A stretch of 64,000 bases of DNA from Streptomyces pristinaespiralis (GCF_001278075.1 NZ_CP011340.1:7437501-7501500), one strand, 5' to 3'; numbered from the stretch's first letter, positions 52,418-62,363 are shown. Numbers and translations: made by a program. The notes: generated by a model not told the origin, from the sequence alone.

Positions 52418-53446
52418 TCAGCGCGCCGGCAGGCTCGAGCCGCGGACGACCAGCTCGGGCTGGAGGACCACGTGCTCGTGCCGGTGCTCGTCCGCCTGAT
52501 CACCGGTCTCCTGGAGAAGGAGGCCGGCCGCCATGGCGCCCATGGTGCGGGCGGGCTGCCGGACGGAGGTCAGCGGAACGGTCGCCGCGGCGGCGAATTC
52601 GATGTCGTCGTAGCCCACGATGGCCATCTCCTCGGGAACCTTGATGCCCGCCGTGTACATGAACTGGAGCACACCGAGGGCCAGCAGGTCGTTGGCGCAG
52701 AAGACGGCGGTGGGCCGTTCCGCCAGGCCCAGCAGCCTGGCCCCCGCGTCACGTCCGGCAGCCACGTCGAGGCGCTCGGTCGGCACCTCCTGGAGCGCAT
52801 GGGGCGGCAGACCGGCCTGGGCCAGGGCCTCCAGCGCCCCCGTCCGCCGGTCCTGCACCTGCTGCAGGTGCGGCGGCCCGCTGATGAAGGCGATGGAGCG
52901 GTGACCGGCGCCCGTGAGGTGGTGGATCGCCAGCGCGCCGCCGGCGACGTCGTCGACGGAGACCGAGCAGCCCTCCGCGTCCCCCGCCACCCGGTCCACG
53001 AGGACGTAGGGGATGCCGTGCCGGCGGAACCTGAGCAGGCTCTGCCCGCTGGGGTCGGCAGGGGTGACCAGCACCCCCCGGACCCGCTGTTCGGCGAAGA
53101 GGTCGAGGTACTCCGCCTCCTCTTTGGCGTTCTGCCCGCTGTTGCACACCATGACCGCGAGTCCCGCGTCCCGTGCCGTGCGCTCGGCCCCGCGGGCGAG
53201 GTCGACGAAGAACGGGTTGCCCATGTCGAGGACGAGGAGCGCCAGCACGCGGCTGCGCCCGGCCCGCAGTTGACGGGCGGACTCGCTGCGCACGTAGCCC
53301 AGCCGCGCGATCACCTGCTCCACATGACGCCGCGTCTGCTGCGAGACGCGGCTCGGTTGGTTGAGCACGTTGGACACCGTGCCCACGGAGACCCCCGCCT
53401 CCCGTGCCACGTCCTTGATGCCGACAGTCGGCATGGAGTCCGTCAT
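52418..53446 (-). CDS. LacI-family regulator of rhamnose genes
   Basis: 342 residues from ATG 53446 (CAGGAGA six bases upstream). HTH: VGIKDVAREAGVSVGTVSNVLNQPSRVSQQTRRHVEQVI, followed by the LacI hinge GYVRSESARQLRAGRS and a periplasmic-binding-protein-like sensor domain. Last gene of the importer operon and adjacent to the secreted rhamnosidases, so it most likely represses the locus until rhamnose or a derivative binds. Candidate operators: 42592, 42812, 53494, 58713 and 58965. Function inferred from context. Confidence 0.9.
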   Translation of the reverse strand: MTDSMPTVGIKDVAREAGVSVGTVSNVLNQPSRVSQQTRRHVEQVIARLGYVRSESARQLRAGRSRVLALLVLDMGNPFFVDLARGAERTARDAGLAVMVCNSGQNAKEEAEYLDLFAEQRVRGVLVTPADPSGQSLLRFRRHGIPYVLVDRVAGDAEGCSVSVDDVAGGALAIHHLTGAGHRSIAFISGPPHLQQVQDRRTGALEALAQAGLPPHALQEVPTERLDVAAGRDAGARLLGLAERPTAVFCANDLLALGVLQFMYTAGIKVPEEMAIVGYDDIEFAAAATVPLTSVRQPARTMGAMAAGLLLQETGDQADEHRHEHVVLQPELVVRGSSLPAR

Positions 53447-53493
53447 GTGTGTCTCCTGCTGTTTCATCCCCGTCCTCGAATAGGTCCGACAGG

Positions 53494-53501
53494 GAACGTT
53501 C
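53494..53501. promoter_or_regulatory. Candidate autoregulatory LacI operator
   Basis: GAACGTTC, a perfect 8-bp palindrome with the AACGTT core seen at the other sites, about 50 bases before the LacI start codon and just past the 5' side of the short rhaM-lacI gap (within the rhaM 3' flank). Confidence 0.4.
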
Positions 53502-53524
53502 ATCCTACGGAGCCGGGACCTGGT

Positions 53525-53845
53525 TCACGCCAGGTGGAACACTTCGGTGAGAGGACGCATGGCGGCGTCGGGCGCCTGTCCCTCGAGCTCCTCGAAGAAC
53601 TCCGCCATTTCGGCCTGCCAGCGTGCGTTCACCTCCGTCGCCTCCATGGCCGCGCGGGCGGCTTCGAAGTCGTCGGTCTCCAGATAGCCGACGAGCAGGC
53701 CGTCCTCACGCAGGAAGAGGGAGTAGTTGTGCCAGCCGGCTTCAAAGAGCGCGGCGCGCATGTCGGCCCACACGTCCTGATGGCGGTCGCGGTACTCCGC
53801 GACCCTCTCGGAGCGGACCTTCAGCAGGAAGCAGACGCGTTGCAT
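53525..53845 (-). CDS. rhaM: L-rhamnose mutarotase
   Basis: 106 residues, the normal length. MQRVCFLLKVRSERVAEYRDRHQDVWADM, EAGWHNYSLFLREDGLLVGYLE and W in NARWQAEM carry the His, Tyr and Trp residues conserved in RhaM, which interconverts alpha and beta anomers of L-rhamnose. AAGGTG lies before ATG 53845. Sits in the importer operon between the binding protein and the LacI regulator. Confidence 0.93.
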   Translation of the reverse strand: MQRVCFLLKVRSERVAEYRDRHQDVWADMRAALFEAGWHNYSLFLREDGLLVGYLETDDFEAARAAMEATEVNARWQAEMAEFFEELEGQAPDAAMRPLTEVFHLA

Positions 53846-53910
53846 CGAGTCACCTTGCTGTCGGGTGTGGGGCCCCGGGAGTCCCGGGGCCCCACAGCCT
53901 GCCGTACGGA

Positions 53911-54996
53911 TCAGAAGTCGAACTTGTCGATGTTGGACTTGTCGAACACGGTCGGCTCGCCCGGCGAGACGACGCCGTCCTCACCGATGGTGAAGGTCCC
54001 CAGGTCACCCGCGGTGAGGGTCTCGCCCTTCGCGCCGGTGATCCGGCCGGATTCGAGGGCGACGGCGGCGTGGGCGGCCAGGGCGCCGAGCTTGGCCGGG
54101 TCCCACAGTTCGAACGCGTCGACGGTGCCGTTCTTGATGTAGGCGCGCATGTCGTTGGGGGTGCCCAGGCCGGTGAGCTTGACCTTGCCCTTGTACTTGG
54201 AGCCGGACAGGTACTGGGCGGCCGCCTTGATGCCCACGGTGGTGGGGGAGATGATGCCCTTCAGATCCGGGTGCTCCTGGAGGAGGCCCTGGGTCTGCTG
54301 GAAGGACTTCTGGGCGTCGTCGTCGCCGTAGGCGACCTTGACGAGCTTGATGTCCTTGTATTCGGGCTTCTTCAGTTCGTCCTTCATGAAGTCGATCCAG
54401 GTGTTCTGGTTCGTCGCGGTCTGCGCGGCGGACAGGATCGCGATCTCCCCCTTGCCGCCGATCTGTTCGGACAGCAACTGGACCTGGGTGCGGCCGAGGT
54501 CCTCGGCGGAGGCCGGGGAGACGAACACCTGGCGGCAGTCCTTGTTGGTGTCGGAGTCGTAGGTGACGACACTGACGCCGTTCTTCATGGCCTGCTTGAG
54601 CGCGGTGCACAGAGCGCCGGGGTCCTGTGCGGAGACGGCCATCGCGTCGACCTGCTGCTGCGTCAGGGTGTTGACGTAGCTGACCTGACCGGCGGTGTCG
54701 GTGCCGCTGCTGGTGCCGACCTCCTTGTAGGTCGAGCCCAGCTCCTCCACGGCCTTCTTGCCGCCGTTGTCCGCGGTGGTGAAGTAGGGGTTGTTGACCT
54801 GCTTGGGCAGGAAGGCGACGGTGAGGTCCTTCTTGGTCTCCGCGTTGGGGTCGGCCTTGCCGGCGGCCGCGGTGCCGCCGTCCTTCGACGCGGAGTCCTT
54901 GGTCGTGCCGCCGCAGGCGGTGACGCCGAGGGCGAGGGCCGTGACGGTGGCGAGCGCGAGAGTCAGGCGGCGCGATCCGGCGGTGGGTGTGAACAT
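53911..54996 (-). CDS. rhaS: Rhamnose ABC transporter substrate-binding lipoprotein
   Basis: 361 residues from ATG 54996 (AAAGGAA upstream). Lipoprotein signal with GVTACG, Cys28 lipidated, then a RbsB-type sugar-binding fold: TVAFLPKQVNNPYFTTADNGGKKAVEELG, TQQQVDAMAVSAQDP, GVSVVTYDSDT and EIAILSAAQTATNQNTW match the RhaS family. Catches rhamnose outside the membrane for the permease pair. Located downstream of both permease genes in the operon. Confidence 0.92.
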   Translation of the reverse strand: MFTPTAGSRRLTLALATVTALALGVTACGGTTKDSASKDGGTAAAGKADPNAETKKDLTVAFLPKQVNNPYFTTADNGGKKAVEELGSTYKEVGTSSGTDTAGQVSYVNTLTQQQVDAMAVSAQDPGALCTALKQAMKNGVSVVTYDSDTNKDCRQVFVSPASAEDLGRTQVQLLSEQIGGKGEIAILSAAQTATNQNTWIDFMKDELKKPEYKDIKLVKVAYGDDDAQKSFQQTQGLLQEHPDLKGIISPTTVGIKAAAQYLSGSKYKGKVKLTGLGTPNDMRAYIKNGTVDAFELWDPAKLGALAAHAAVALESGRITGAKGETLTAGDLGTFTIGEDGVVSPGEPTVFDKSNIDKFDF

Positions 54997-55066
54997 GGGA
55001 CGTTCCTTTACCTGTGCGGGAGGGAGAGCGGGGCGGGGCCGGCCGGAGCCGGGGTGCGGCAAGGAG

Positions 55067-56098
55067 CTACGAGGACGGGGCCGTCAGCGGTGGGGACGCG
55101 GCGGTTCTCCTGCGAGCCCGGGCCTGGGCGACCTGGCGGCCGATCCGGGGAGCGAGCACGGAGATCACCAGCAGGACCCCGGTGGCCACGATCTGGGACT
55201 GGGCGGAGACGTTGAGCAGGCTCATGACGTTCTGCAGCGTGCCGAGCAGGAACACTCCGGCGATGGCGCCGCCGATCGTGCCCTTGCCGCCGTCGAAGTC
55301 GATACCACCGAGCAGCACGGCGGCGATCACGGACAGTTCGAGCCCGGTGGCGTTGTCGTAGCGGGCACTGGCGTAGTGCAGGGTCCAGAAGACTCCGGTG
55401 AGAGCGGCGATCGCGCCCGTGGACACGAACATGGCCAGCTTGAGCCGCTTGACCCGGACGCCGGCGAAGCGGGCCGCCTCTTCGGAAGCGCCGATCGCGA
55501 ACAGGGAGCGTCCGACGGGCGTGGCGTGCAGGAGGACGACGGCGATCGCCAGCAGCACGACGAAGGGGACGACGGCGTACGGGAGGAAGGTGTCCCCGAA
55601 CCGCCCCGCTCCGAAGTCGAGGTACTGCGCCGGGAAGTCGGTCACCGAGTCGGAACCGAGAACGATCTGCGCGATGCCCCGGTACGCGGCGAGCGTGCCG
55701 ATGGTGACGGCCAGCGACGGCAGGCCGAGCCGGGTGACGAGGAGTCCGTTGATCAGACCGCACACCACTCCGAGTAGGAGACACAACGGGATGATCGTCT
55801 CGATCGCCATGCCCGCGTTCCACAGGGCGCCCATCACCGCGCTGGACAGGCCGGCGGTGGAGGCCACGGAGAGGTCCACCTCTCCGGACACCACGAGCAT
55901 CGCCATCGGCAGCGCGATCAGGGCGATGGGCAGGGTGTTGCCGATGAGGAAGGACACGTTCAGCGCGTTGCCGAAGTTCTCGACGAAGGAGAACGAACAG
56001 ATCAGCAGGACGACCAGCAGCACGCCGACCGAACTGTCCCAGCGCACCGCCCCGCCGAGGCGGGAGAGGACGGGGGACTTGGCGGTGTTGTCAGGCAT
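55067..56098 (-). CDS. rhaQ: Rhamnose ABC transporter permease
   Basis: 343 residues, about ten membrane segments, RbsC-like. VSGEVDLSVASTAGLSSAV and the GAIAALTGVFWTLHYASAR and LLGGIDFDGGKGTIGGAIAGV motifs are typical of CUT2 sugar permeases. ATG 56098 overlaps the stop of the preceding permease (ATGCCTGA), with GAGGAG eight bases upstream, so the two are translationally coupled. Symbol assigned by analogy with rhizobial rhaSTPQ; P and Q could be swapped. Confidence 0.88.
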   Translation of the reverse strand: MPDNTAKSPVLSRLGGAVRWDSSVGVLLVVLLICSFSFVENFGNALNVSFLIGNTLPIALIALPMAMLVVSGEVDLSVASTAGLSSAVMGALWNAGMAIETIIPLCLLLGVVCGLINGLLVTRLGLPSLAVTIGTLAAYRGIAQIVLGSDSVTDFPAQYLDFGAGRFGDTFLPYAVVPFVVLLAIAVVLLHATPVGRSLFAIGASEEAARFAGVRVKRLKLAMFVSTGAIAALTGVFWTLHYASARYDNATGLELSVIAAVLLGGIDFDGGKGTIGGAIAGVFLLGTLQNVMSLLNVSAQSQIVATGVLLVISVLAPRIGRQVAQARARRRTAASPPLTAPSS

Positions 56099-57146
56099 GG
56101 CGGGCACTCCTCGTCTGTGCGGCCTTCTTGCGCAGGGCGCCGGCCACCCGCAGCGCCAGGATCCGGTCGACGGCGATGGCCAGCAGGAGCAGGAAGCCGT
56201 TGATGGCGGTGACCCATACCGAACTCACGCCCAGGGCCGGGAGCACACTGTTGATGGACGTCAGCAGCAGGGCGCCCAGCGCGGCGCCGTAGACCGAGCC
56301 GGATCCGCCGGTGAAGGCGACGCCGCCGACGACGACGGCGCTGACCACGATGAGCTCGTACCCGTTGCCCGTGTTGGAGTCGACGTTGCCGAACCGGGCG
56401 AGGTACAGGGCGCCGGCGAGTCCGGCGAGGGCGCCGCAGACCACGTAGGCGGTCATGATGCGGGTCCGGACCGGGACGCCGGCGAGCCGCGCGGCCTCCG
56501 GGTTCGACCCGAGGGCGTACATGTCCCGTCCGCTGCGGTAGCCGCGGAGGAAGTAGGCCACGACGACCAGGACGGCCAGGCTGAGCAGCGCGAGGTAGGG
56601 CACCACCGAGATACCGTCGTGGCCGAAGTCCACGAAGGCGTCGGGCAGATCGCTCGCGGTGATCTGGCGGGAACCGACCCAGATCGAGTCGATGCCGCGG
56701 ATGATGTAGAGGGTGCCCAGGGTCACCACCAGCGCCGGCACCTTGCCCAGACTCACCAGCGCCCCGTTGAGCACGCCGAAGAGCGCGCCGAGGCCCACGG
56801 CCAGCAGGACCGCGAGGAGCGGGTGGCCGCCGTCCTGGAGATAGAGGCCCGCGGCGAAGGCGGAGATGCCCAGCACCGAGCCGACCGACAGGTCGACGTT
56901 GCGGGTGATCACCACCATCGCCTGGCCGACCGCGACCAGCACCAGGATGGTCGCGTTGAGCATCAGGTCCTTGATGCCCTGCTGCGACAGGAACTCGCCG
57001 TTGGACAGCTGCGTGGCGCCCAGCATGAGCACCAGCACGGCGACGACCGCCAGCTCGCGTGCCTTGAACATCTTGTCCACGAGCCGCCGTGCGGCGACGG
57101 ACTCGGGCGCGACCTCCTGTCGCACCGGCTCGACCGTCATGGTCAT
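56091..57146 (-). CDS. rhaP: Rhamnose ABC transporter permease
   Basis: 351 residues, about ten membrane segments. [22 protein letters not shown] and [23 protein letters not shown] are CUT2 permease signatures; it pairs with the second permease to form the channel. ATG 57146 overlaps the ATPase stop by four bases (ATGA), with GGAAGG upstream, indicating coupled translation. The longer frame beyond this start lies inside the ATPase gene. Confidence 0.88.
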   Translation of the reverse strand: MTMTVEPVRQEVAPESVAARRLVDKMFKARELAVVAVLVLMLGATQLSNGEFLSQQGIKDLMLNATILVLVAVGQAMVVITRNVDLSVGSVLGISAFAAGLYLQDGGHPLLAVLLAVGLGALFGVLNGALVSLGKVPALVVTLGTLYIIRGIDSIWVGSRQITASDLPDAFVDFGHDGISVVPYLALLSLAVLVVVAYFLRGYRSGRDMYALGSNPEAARLAGVPVRTRIMTAYVVCGALAGLAGALYLARFGNVDSNTGNGYELIVVSAVVVGGVAFTGGSGSVYGAALGALLLTSINSVLPALGVSSVWVTAINGFLLLLAIAVDRILALRVAGALRKKAAQTRSARHA

Positions 57147-58672
57147 GCCGCCTTCCTCTCTCGGTCGGTGCGGCCCGTCGCGGCGGCCATCACGGTCTCC
57201 TCGGTCGCCTGGGACCGGGGGATCTCCGCGGTCAGCCGGCCCTCGTGCATCACCAGGACCCGGTCCGCCATGCCGAGGATCTCCGGCAGATCGGACGAGA
57301 TCATCAGCACGGCCACGCCATCGGCTGCGAGCGAGGACAGCAGGCGGTGCACCTCGGCCTTCGTCCCGACGTCGATACCGCGTGTCGGCTCGTCGACGAT
57401 CAGCACCTGGGGAGCCGTGGCGAGCCATTTGGCCAGGACGACCTTCTGCTGGTTGCCGCCCGAGAGTGTCCCGACGACGTCGGCCAGGCGTGCGTACTTC
57501 ACCTGGAGCCTGGTCGCCCAGTCCACGGCCCGGCTGCGCTCGGAGCGCCGGCTCATCAGCCCGGCCCGGGACGTCGCCGCGAAGCCGGTGAGGCCGATGT
57601 TCCTCTCGATGGACATGTCCATCACCAGGCCCTGTGCCCGGCGGTCCTCCGGCACCAGGGCGATCCCGGCGGCCATGGCCAGACTCGGGGCCCCCGGAGG
57701 AAGTGCGCGGCCGAGCACCTCGATCTCGCCGGCGTCGAACCTGTCGACGCCGAAGACGGCCCGGGCCACTTCGCTGCGGCCCGCCCCGACGAGGCCGGCC
57801 AGGCCGACGATCTCGCCGCGGCGTACGTCGAAGGACACGTCGGTGAACACGCCTTCGCGCGTCAGCCGGCGCACGCTGAGGGCGACCTCGCCGATCTCGG
57901 TCACCTGCTTGGGATAGAGCTCCTCCAGATCGCGGCCGACCATGCGGCGCACCAGACCGTCCTCGTCGAGGTCGGAGAGCGGCTCACTGGCGATCCAGGC
58001 GCCGTCCCGCAGCGTGGTGACCCGCTGGCACAGCTCGAAGATCTCCTCCAGGCGGTGCGAGATGAACAGCACCGCCGAGCCCTGCTCGCGGAGCGTCCTG
58101 ACGACGCCGAACAGCCGGGCGACCTCGCTGCCGGTGAGAGCCGCCGTCGGCTCGTCCATGATCAGGACACGCGCGTCGAAGGAGAGGGCCTTGGCGATCT
58201 CCACCAGCTGCTGGTCGGCGATGGACAGGCCGCGGGCCGGCTGGTCGGGGTCGAGGGCGACACCGAGGCGCGCGAAGAGGTCGGCCGCCGCCTTCCTGAC
58301 CGCACGGTGGTCCACCCTGCCCAGCGAACGGCGGGGCTGCCGGCCGATGAAGATGTTCTCGGCGACCGACAGGTCGGGGAAGAGCGTCGGCTCCTGGTAG
58401 ATCACCGCGATCCCCGCGTCCCGGGCGTCCGCCGGGCTGTGGAAGTCCACCGGCTTGCCGTCGAGGAGGACCGTACCGGTGTCCGGACGGTGCACGCCTG
58501 CGAGAGTCTTGATCAACGTGGACTTGCCCGCACCGTTCTCGCCCGCCAGGGCGTGGGCCTCGCCCGCGTACAGTCGCAGGGACACGTCGCGCAGGGCCCG
58601 GACGGCGCCGAAGGCTTTACTCACTCCCTCCAGGGCGAGCACCGGAGTGGTCTCCGGTTCGGGATGAGTCAT
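57143..58672 (-). CDS. rhaT: Rhamnose ABC transporter ATP-binding protein
   Basis: 509 residues from ATG 58672 (GGAGAG five bases upstream). Two fused ABC domains of the sugar (RbsA/MglA) type. Domain 1: [16 protein letters not shown], Walker [12 protein letters not shown], with the signature reduced to [15 protein letters not shown] as usual in this class. Domain 2: degenerate Walker A ([14 protein letters not shown]) and intact [15 protein letters not shown] and [14 protein letters not shown]. First gene of the operon ATPase-permease-permease-rhaS-rhaM-lacI. The symbol follows rhizobial rhaSTPQ and should not be confused with the enterobacterial RhaT symporter. Confidence 0.92.
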   Translation of the reverse strand: MTHPEPETTPVLALEGVSKAFGAVRALRDVSLRLYAGEAHALAGENGAGKSTLIKTLAGVHRPDTGTVLLDGKPVDFHSPADARDAGIAVIYQEPTLFPDLSVAENIFIGRQPRRSLGRVDHRAVRKAAADLFARLGVALDPDQPARGLSIADQQLVEIAKALSFDARVLIMDEPTAALTGSEVARLFGVVRTLREQGSAVLFISHRLEEIFELCQRVTTLRDGAWIASEPLSDLDEDGLVRRMVGRDLEELYPKQVTEIGEVALSVRRLTREGVFTDVSFDVRRGEIVGLAGLVGAGRSEVARAVFGVDRFDAGEIEVLGRALPPGAPSLAMAAGIALVPEDRRAQGLVMDMSIERNIGLTGFAATSRAGLMSRRSERSRAVDWATRLQVKYARLADVVGTLSGGNQQKVVLAKWLATAPQVLIVDEPTRGIDVGTKAEVHRLLSSLAADGVAVLMISSDLPEILGMADRVLVMHEGRLTAEIPRSQATEETVMAAATGRTDRERKAA

Positions 58673-58712
58673 GAGTTCTCTCCAGTACGTGTGCCGAGCG
58701 GACACCCCGCTG

Positions 58713-58768
58713 TGAAATGTTTCAATGGGGTTGCCCGGAAGCTAGCTCCAGCGTGTCCGGGCAGTCAA
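58713..58768 (-). promoter_or_regulatory. Importer operon promoter and LacI-type operator
   Basis: Minus strand: TTGACT (58768-58763), 18-bp spacer, TAGCTT (58744-58739), followed by the palindrome TGAAA-CA-TTTCA (58724-58713) 14 bases later, in the initially transcribed region. Confidence 0.8.
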
Positions 58769-58924
58769 GAGGTTGAGCCCCACGCGGTCGCCCGAACTCT
58801 CCGACACGGAGCGGTCGAGGTGGCGGGAGACGGCTGTGAACTGCGCATTGATAAGCCCGGGAGCGTCCTGGGGTCCTGTGTGACCACGGGGCGGCATCGG
58901 CTTCGCCGGGCTCGGCAGGGGTCC

Positions 58925-58976
58925 TTGACGGCAACTGCGTCAAGTACTAGCTTCGGCGACATCCTGAATCGATTCA
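58925..58976 (+). promoter_or_regulatory. rhaI operon promoter and LacI-type operator
   Basis: TTGACG (58925-58930), exact 17-bp spacer, TAGCTT (58948-58953), then the perfect 12-bp palindrome TGAATCGATTCA (58965-58976). Same -10 box and layout as the divergent importer promoter. Confidence 0.8.
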
Positions 58977-59032
58977 CATGATCGGGTCCTTGGGCTCCCG
59001 CGACGGGGCAACTTGCGTATCTAGAGGTGGAC

Positions 59033-60199
59033 ATGCCTGACATCACTGCCGTGAAAGCCGCACTCGCCGGCCAGCGCGTCGAGACGCCTTCCTGGGGTTA
59101 CGGCAACTCCGGAACGCGTTTCAAGGTGTTCGCGCAGCCCGGCGTGCCGCGCACCCCGCGCGAGAAGCTGGACGACGCGGCGAAGGTGCACGAGTTCACC
59201 GGCATCACGCCCCGGGTGTCGTTGCACATCCCCTGGGACAAGGTGGACGACTACGCGGCGCTGGCCGTGCACGCGAAGGACCGCGGCCTGGAACTGGGCG
59301 CGATCAACTCCAACACCTTCCAGGACGACGACTACAAGCTCGGCAGCGTCTGCCACCCGGACGCCGCCGTGCGCCGCAAGGCGGTGGCCCACCTGCTGGA
59401 GTGCGTCGACATCATGGACGCCACCGGCTCCCGCGACCTCAAGCTCTGGTTCGCCGACGGCACCAACTATCCGGGCCAGGACGACGTCGCGGCCCGCCAG
59501 GACCGCCTCGCCGAGGCGCTCCGGGCCGTCTACGAGCGCCTGGGCGAGGACCAGCGGATGCTCCTGGAGTACAAGTTCTTCGAGCCCGCCTTCTACACCA
59601 CCGACGTCCCCGACTGGGGCACCGCCTACGCCCACTGCCTGAAGCTCGGCGAGAAGGCACAGGTCGTCGTGGACACCGGCCACCACGCGCCCGGCACCAA
59701 CATCGAGTTCATCGTGGCCGTGCTGCTGCGCGAGGGGAAGCTGGGGGGCTTCGACTTCAACTCCCGCTTCTACGCCGACGACGACCTGATGGTCGGCGCC
59801 GCCGACCCCTTCCAGATCTTCCGGATCCTGCACGAGGTCATCAAGAACGGCGGCCTGGACCCGGCCACCGGCGTGGCCTTCATGCTCGACCAGTGCCACA
59901 ACGTCGAGGCGAAGATCCCGGCGATCATCCGCTCGGTGATGAACGTCCAGGAAGCCACCGCCAAGGCCCTGCTGGTCGACGCCGAAGCGCTGGCCGCCGC
60001 GCAGGCCGAGGGCGACGTCCTGGCGGCCAACGCCGTCCTGATGGACGCCTACAACACCGATGTTCGGCCCTTGCTGGCCGAGGTCCGTGAGGAGAAGGGC
60101 CTGAACCCCGACCCGGTCGCCGCCTACCGCGCCGACGGCTGGCAGGAGCGGATCGCCGCGGAGCGCGTGGGCGGCGAGCAGGCCGGCTGGGGCGCGTAG
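59033..60199 (+). CDS. rhaI: L-rhamnose isomerase
   Basis: 388 residues from ATG 59033 with GAGGTGG upstream; GTG 59027 is in frame but lies in that ribosome site. Converts L-rhamnose to L-rhamnulose. Xylose-isomerase-like TIM barrel: TPRVSLHIPWDKVDDY, NSNTFQDDDYKLGSVCHPD, KLWFADGTNYPGQDD, LLEYKFFEPAFYTTDVPDWG, VVDTGHHAPGTNIEF and FDFNSRFYADDDLM hold the metal- and sugar-binding residues of the actinobacterial/rhizobial RhaI type, distinct from enterobacterial RhaA. First gene of the catabolic operon. Confidence 0.93.
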   Translation: MPDITAVKAALAGQRVETPSWGYGNSGTRFKVFAQPGVPRTPREKLDDAAKVHEFTGITPRVSLHIPWDKVDDYAALAVHAKDRGLELGAINSNTFQDDDYKLGSVCHPDAAVRRKAVAHLLECVDIMDATGSRDLKLWFADGTNYPGQDDVAARQDRLAEALRAVYERLGEDQRMLLEYKFFEPAFYTTDVPDWGTAYAHCLKLGEKAQVVVDTGHHAPGTNIEFIVAVLLREGKLGGFDFNSRFYADDDLMVGAADPFQIFRILHEVIKNGGLDPATGVAFMLDQCHNVEAKIPAIIRSVMNVQEATAKALLVDAEALAAAQAEGDVLAANAVLMDAYNTDVRPLLAEVREEKGLNPDPVAAYRADGWQERIAAERVGGEQAGWGA

Positions 60200-60269
60200 C
60201 CGCCGCTCCGACCCCGTCCGCGTCCTCGAGCAACCTCCCTCGTCACCCATCCCGAAGGAAAGAAGCATC

Positions 60270-62315
60270 ATGGCCTCCGCCATCCACCCTGAAGTCGCCG
60301 GGCTCCTGGCGCGGTCGCACCGGCTCGGCTCCGACCCGCGCAACACCAACTACGCGGGCGGGAACACGTCCGCCAAGGGCACCACCACCGATCCCGTCAC
60401 CGGCGGCGAGACGGAACTGCTGTGGGTGAAGGGCTCCGGCGGCGACCTGGGCACGCTGAAGGCCGAAGGACTGGCCGCGCTGCGCCTCGACCGGCTGCGC
60501 GCCCTGAAGGCCGTCTATCCGGGTGTCGAGCGCGAGGACGAGATGGTCGCCGCGTTCGACTACTGCCTGCACGGCAAGGGCGGCGCCGCGCCCTCCATCG
60601 ACACGGCCATGCACGGCCTGGTCGACGCCGCCCATGTGGACCACCTGCACCCCGACTCCGGTATCGCACTGGCCTGTGCGGCCGACGGCGAGAAGCTGAC
60701 CGCCGAATGCTTCGGTGACAAGGTCGTGTGGGTGCCGTGGCGGCGCCCCGGGTTCCAGCTCGGCCTGGACATCGCCGCGATCAAGGAGGCCAACCCGCAG
60801 GCCATCGGCTGCGTCCTCGGCGGCCACGGTGTCACCGCCTGGGGCGGCACGTCCGAGGAGTGCGAGGCCAACTCGCTCCACATCATCCGCACCGCCGAGG
60901 CGTTCCTCGCGGAGAAGGGCCGCCCCGAACCGTTCGGTCCGGTCACCGAGGGCCACGAGCCGCTGCCCGACGACGAACGGCGGGCCCGCGCCGCTGCTCT
61001 CGCCCCGCACGTCCGCGCCGTCGCGTCCGCCGACTTCCCGCAGGTCGGTCACTTCACGGACTCCGAGGTGGTGCTGGACTTCCTCTCCCGCGCCGAACAC
61101 CCGCGCCTCGCGGCCCTCGGCACGTCCTGCCCCGACCACTTCCTGCGCACCAAGGTCCGCCCGCTGGTCCTGGACCTGCCCGCCGACGCGCCGCTCGAGC
61201 AGGCGGTCGCCCGCCTCGCGGAGCTGCACACCGAATACCGCGCCGAGTACCGGGCCTACTACGAGCGGCACGCCGTCGCCGGCTCGCCGGCCATGCGCGG
61301 CGCCGACCCCGCGATCGTCCTGGTGCCGGGCGTCGGCATGTTCTCCTTCGGCAAGGACAAGCAGACCGCACGCGTCGCCGGCGAGTTCTACGTCAACGCG
61401 ATCAACGTGATGCGCGGCGCAGAGGCCGTCTCCTCCTACAGCCCCATCGAGGAGTCGGAGAAGTTCCGCATCGAGTACTGGGACCTGGAGGAGGCCAAGC
61501 TCCGGCGGATGCCGGCGCCCAAGCCGCTGGCCACCAGGGTCGCGCTGGTCACCGGCGCCGGCTCCGGCATCGGCAGGGCCGTCGCCGGCCGGCTGGTCGC
61601 CGACGGCGCCTGCGTCGTGGTCGCCGACCTCGACGGCACGGCCGCGGCGACCGTCGCCGAGGAACTGGGCGGACCGGACAGGGCCGTCGCCGTGACCGTG
61701 GACGTCACCAGCGAGGAGCAGATCGCCCACGCCTTCCGCGAGGCCGTGCTCGCCTTCGGCGGGGTCGACCTGGTCGTCAACAACGCGGGCATCTCCATCT
61801 CCAAGCCGCTGCTGGAGACCACGGCCAAGGACTGGGACCTCCAGCACGACATCATGGCCCGCGGCTCCTTCCTGGTCTCCCGCGAGGCCGCCCGCGTGAT
61901 GATCGCGCAGAAGCTCGGCGGCGACATCATCTACATCGCCTCCAAGAACGGCGTCTTCGCGGGCCCCAACAACATCGCCTACGGCGCGACCAAGGCCGAC
62001 CAGGCGCACCAGGTCCGGCTGCTGGCGGCCGAGCTCGGCGAGCACGGCATCCGCGTCAACGGCGTCAACCCAGACGGAGTCGTCCGCGGCTCGGGCATCT
62101 TCGCCCACGGCTGGGGCGCCCAGCGGGCCGCCGTGTACGGCGTGGAGGAGGACAAGCTCGGCGAGTTCTACGCCCAGCGCACGCTCCTCAAGCGTGAGGT
62201 GCTGCCCGAGCACGTGGCGAACGCGGTCTTCGCCCTCACCGGCGGCGACCTGTCCCACACCACCGGGCTGCACATCCCGGTGGACGCGGGCGTCGCCGCG
62301 GCCTTCCTGCGCTGA
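60270..62315 (+). CDS. Fused rhamnulose-1-phosphate aldolase / short-chain dehydrogenase
   Basis: 681 residues from ATG 60270 (GAAGGAAAG upstream). N-terminal class II aldolase-like domain (about 1-400) with NTNYAGGNTSAKG, VKGSGGDLGTLKAEGLAAL, HVDHLHPDSGIAL and GGHGVTAWG, whose His residues bind zinc. C-terminal SDR (about 425-681): VTGAGSGIGRAVA, NNAGISISKPL, YGATKADQ and HTTGLHIPVDAGVAAAFLR. Cleaves rhamnulose-1-phosphate to DHAP and L-lactaldehyde and probably oxidises the lactaldehyde (TIGR02632 type, often called rhaD or rhaE). Coupling both steps limits release of a toxic aldehyde. Confidence 0.93.
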   Translation: MASAIHPEVAGLLARSHRLGSDPRNTNYAGGNTSAKGTTTDPVTGGETELLWVKGSGGDLGTLKAEGLAALRLDRLRALKAVYPGVEREDEMVAAFDYCLHGKGGAAPSIDTAMHGLVDAAHVDHLHPDSGIALACAADGEKLTAECFGDKVVWVPWRRPGFQLGLDIAAIKEANPQAIGCVLGGHGVTAWGGTSEECEANSLHIIRTAEAFLAEKGRPEPFGPVTEGHEPLPDDERRARAAALAPHVRAVASADFPQVGHFTDSEVVLDFLSRAEHPRLAALGTSCPDHFLRTKVRPLVLDLPADAPLEQAVARLAELHTEYRAEYRAYYERHAVAGSPAMRGADPAIVLVPGVGMFSFGKDKQTARVAGEFYVNAINVMRGAEAVSSYSPIEESEKFRIEYWDLEEAKLRRMPAPKPLATRVALVTGAGSGIGRAVAGRLVADGACVVVADLDGTAAATVAEELGGPDRAVAVTVDVTSEEQIAHAFREAVLAFGGVDLVVNNAGISISKPLLETTAKDWDLQHDIMARGSFLVSREAARVMIAQKLGGDIIYIASKNGVFAGPNNIAYGATKADQAHQVRLLAAELGEHGIRVNGVNPDGVVRGSGIFAHGWGAQRAAVYGVEEDKLGEFYAQRTLLKREVLPEHVANAVFALTGGDLSHTTGLHIPVDAGVAAAFLR

Positions 62316-62324
62316 TCCGAAGCA

Positions 62325-62363
62325 GCCCTGATGCCGGTGCGCCCGACGCGGCGGCATCAGGGC
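62325..62363. repeat. Inverted repeat between aldolase and kinase genes
   Basis: A perfect 11-bp stem GCCCTGATGCC/GGCATCAGGGC with a 17-base loop starts ten bases after the aldolase stop. An overlapping GGTGCGCC (62336-62343) can alternatively pair with GGCGCACC (62361-62368), so two mutually exclusive folds exist. Confidence 0.65.
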
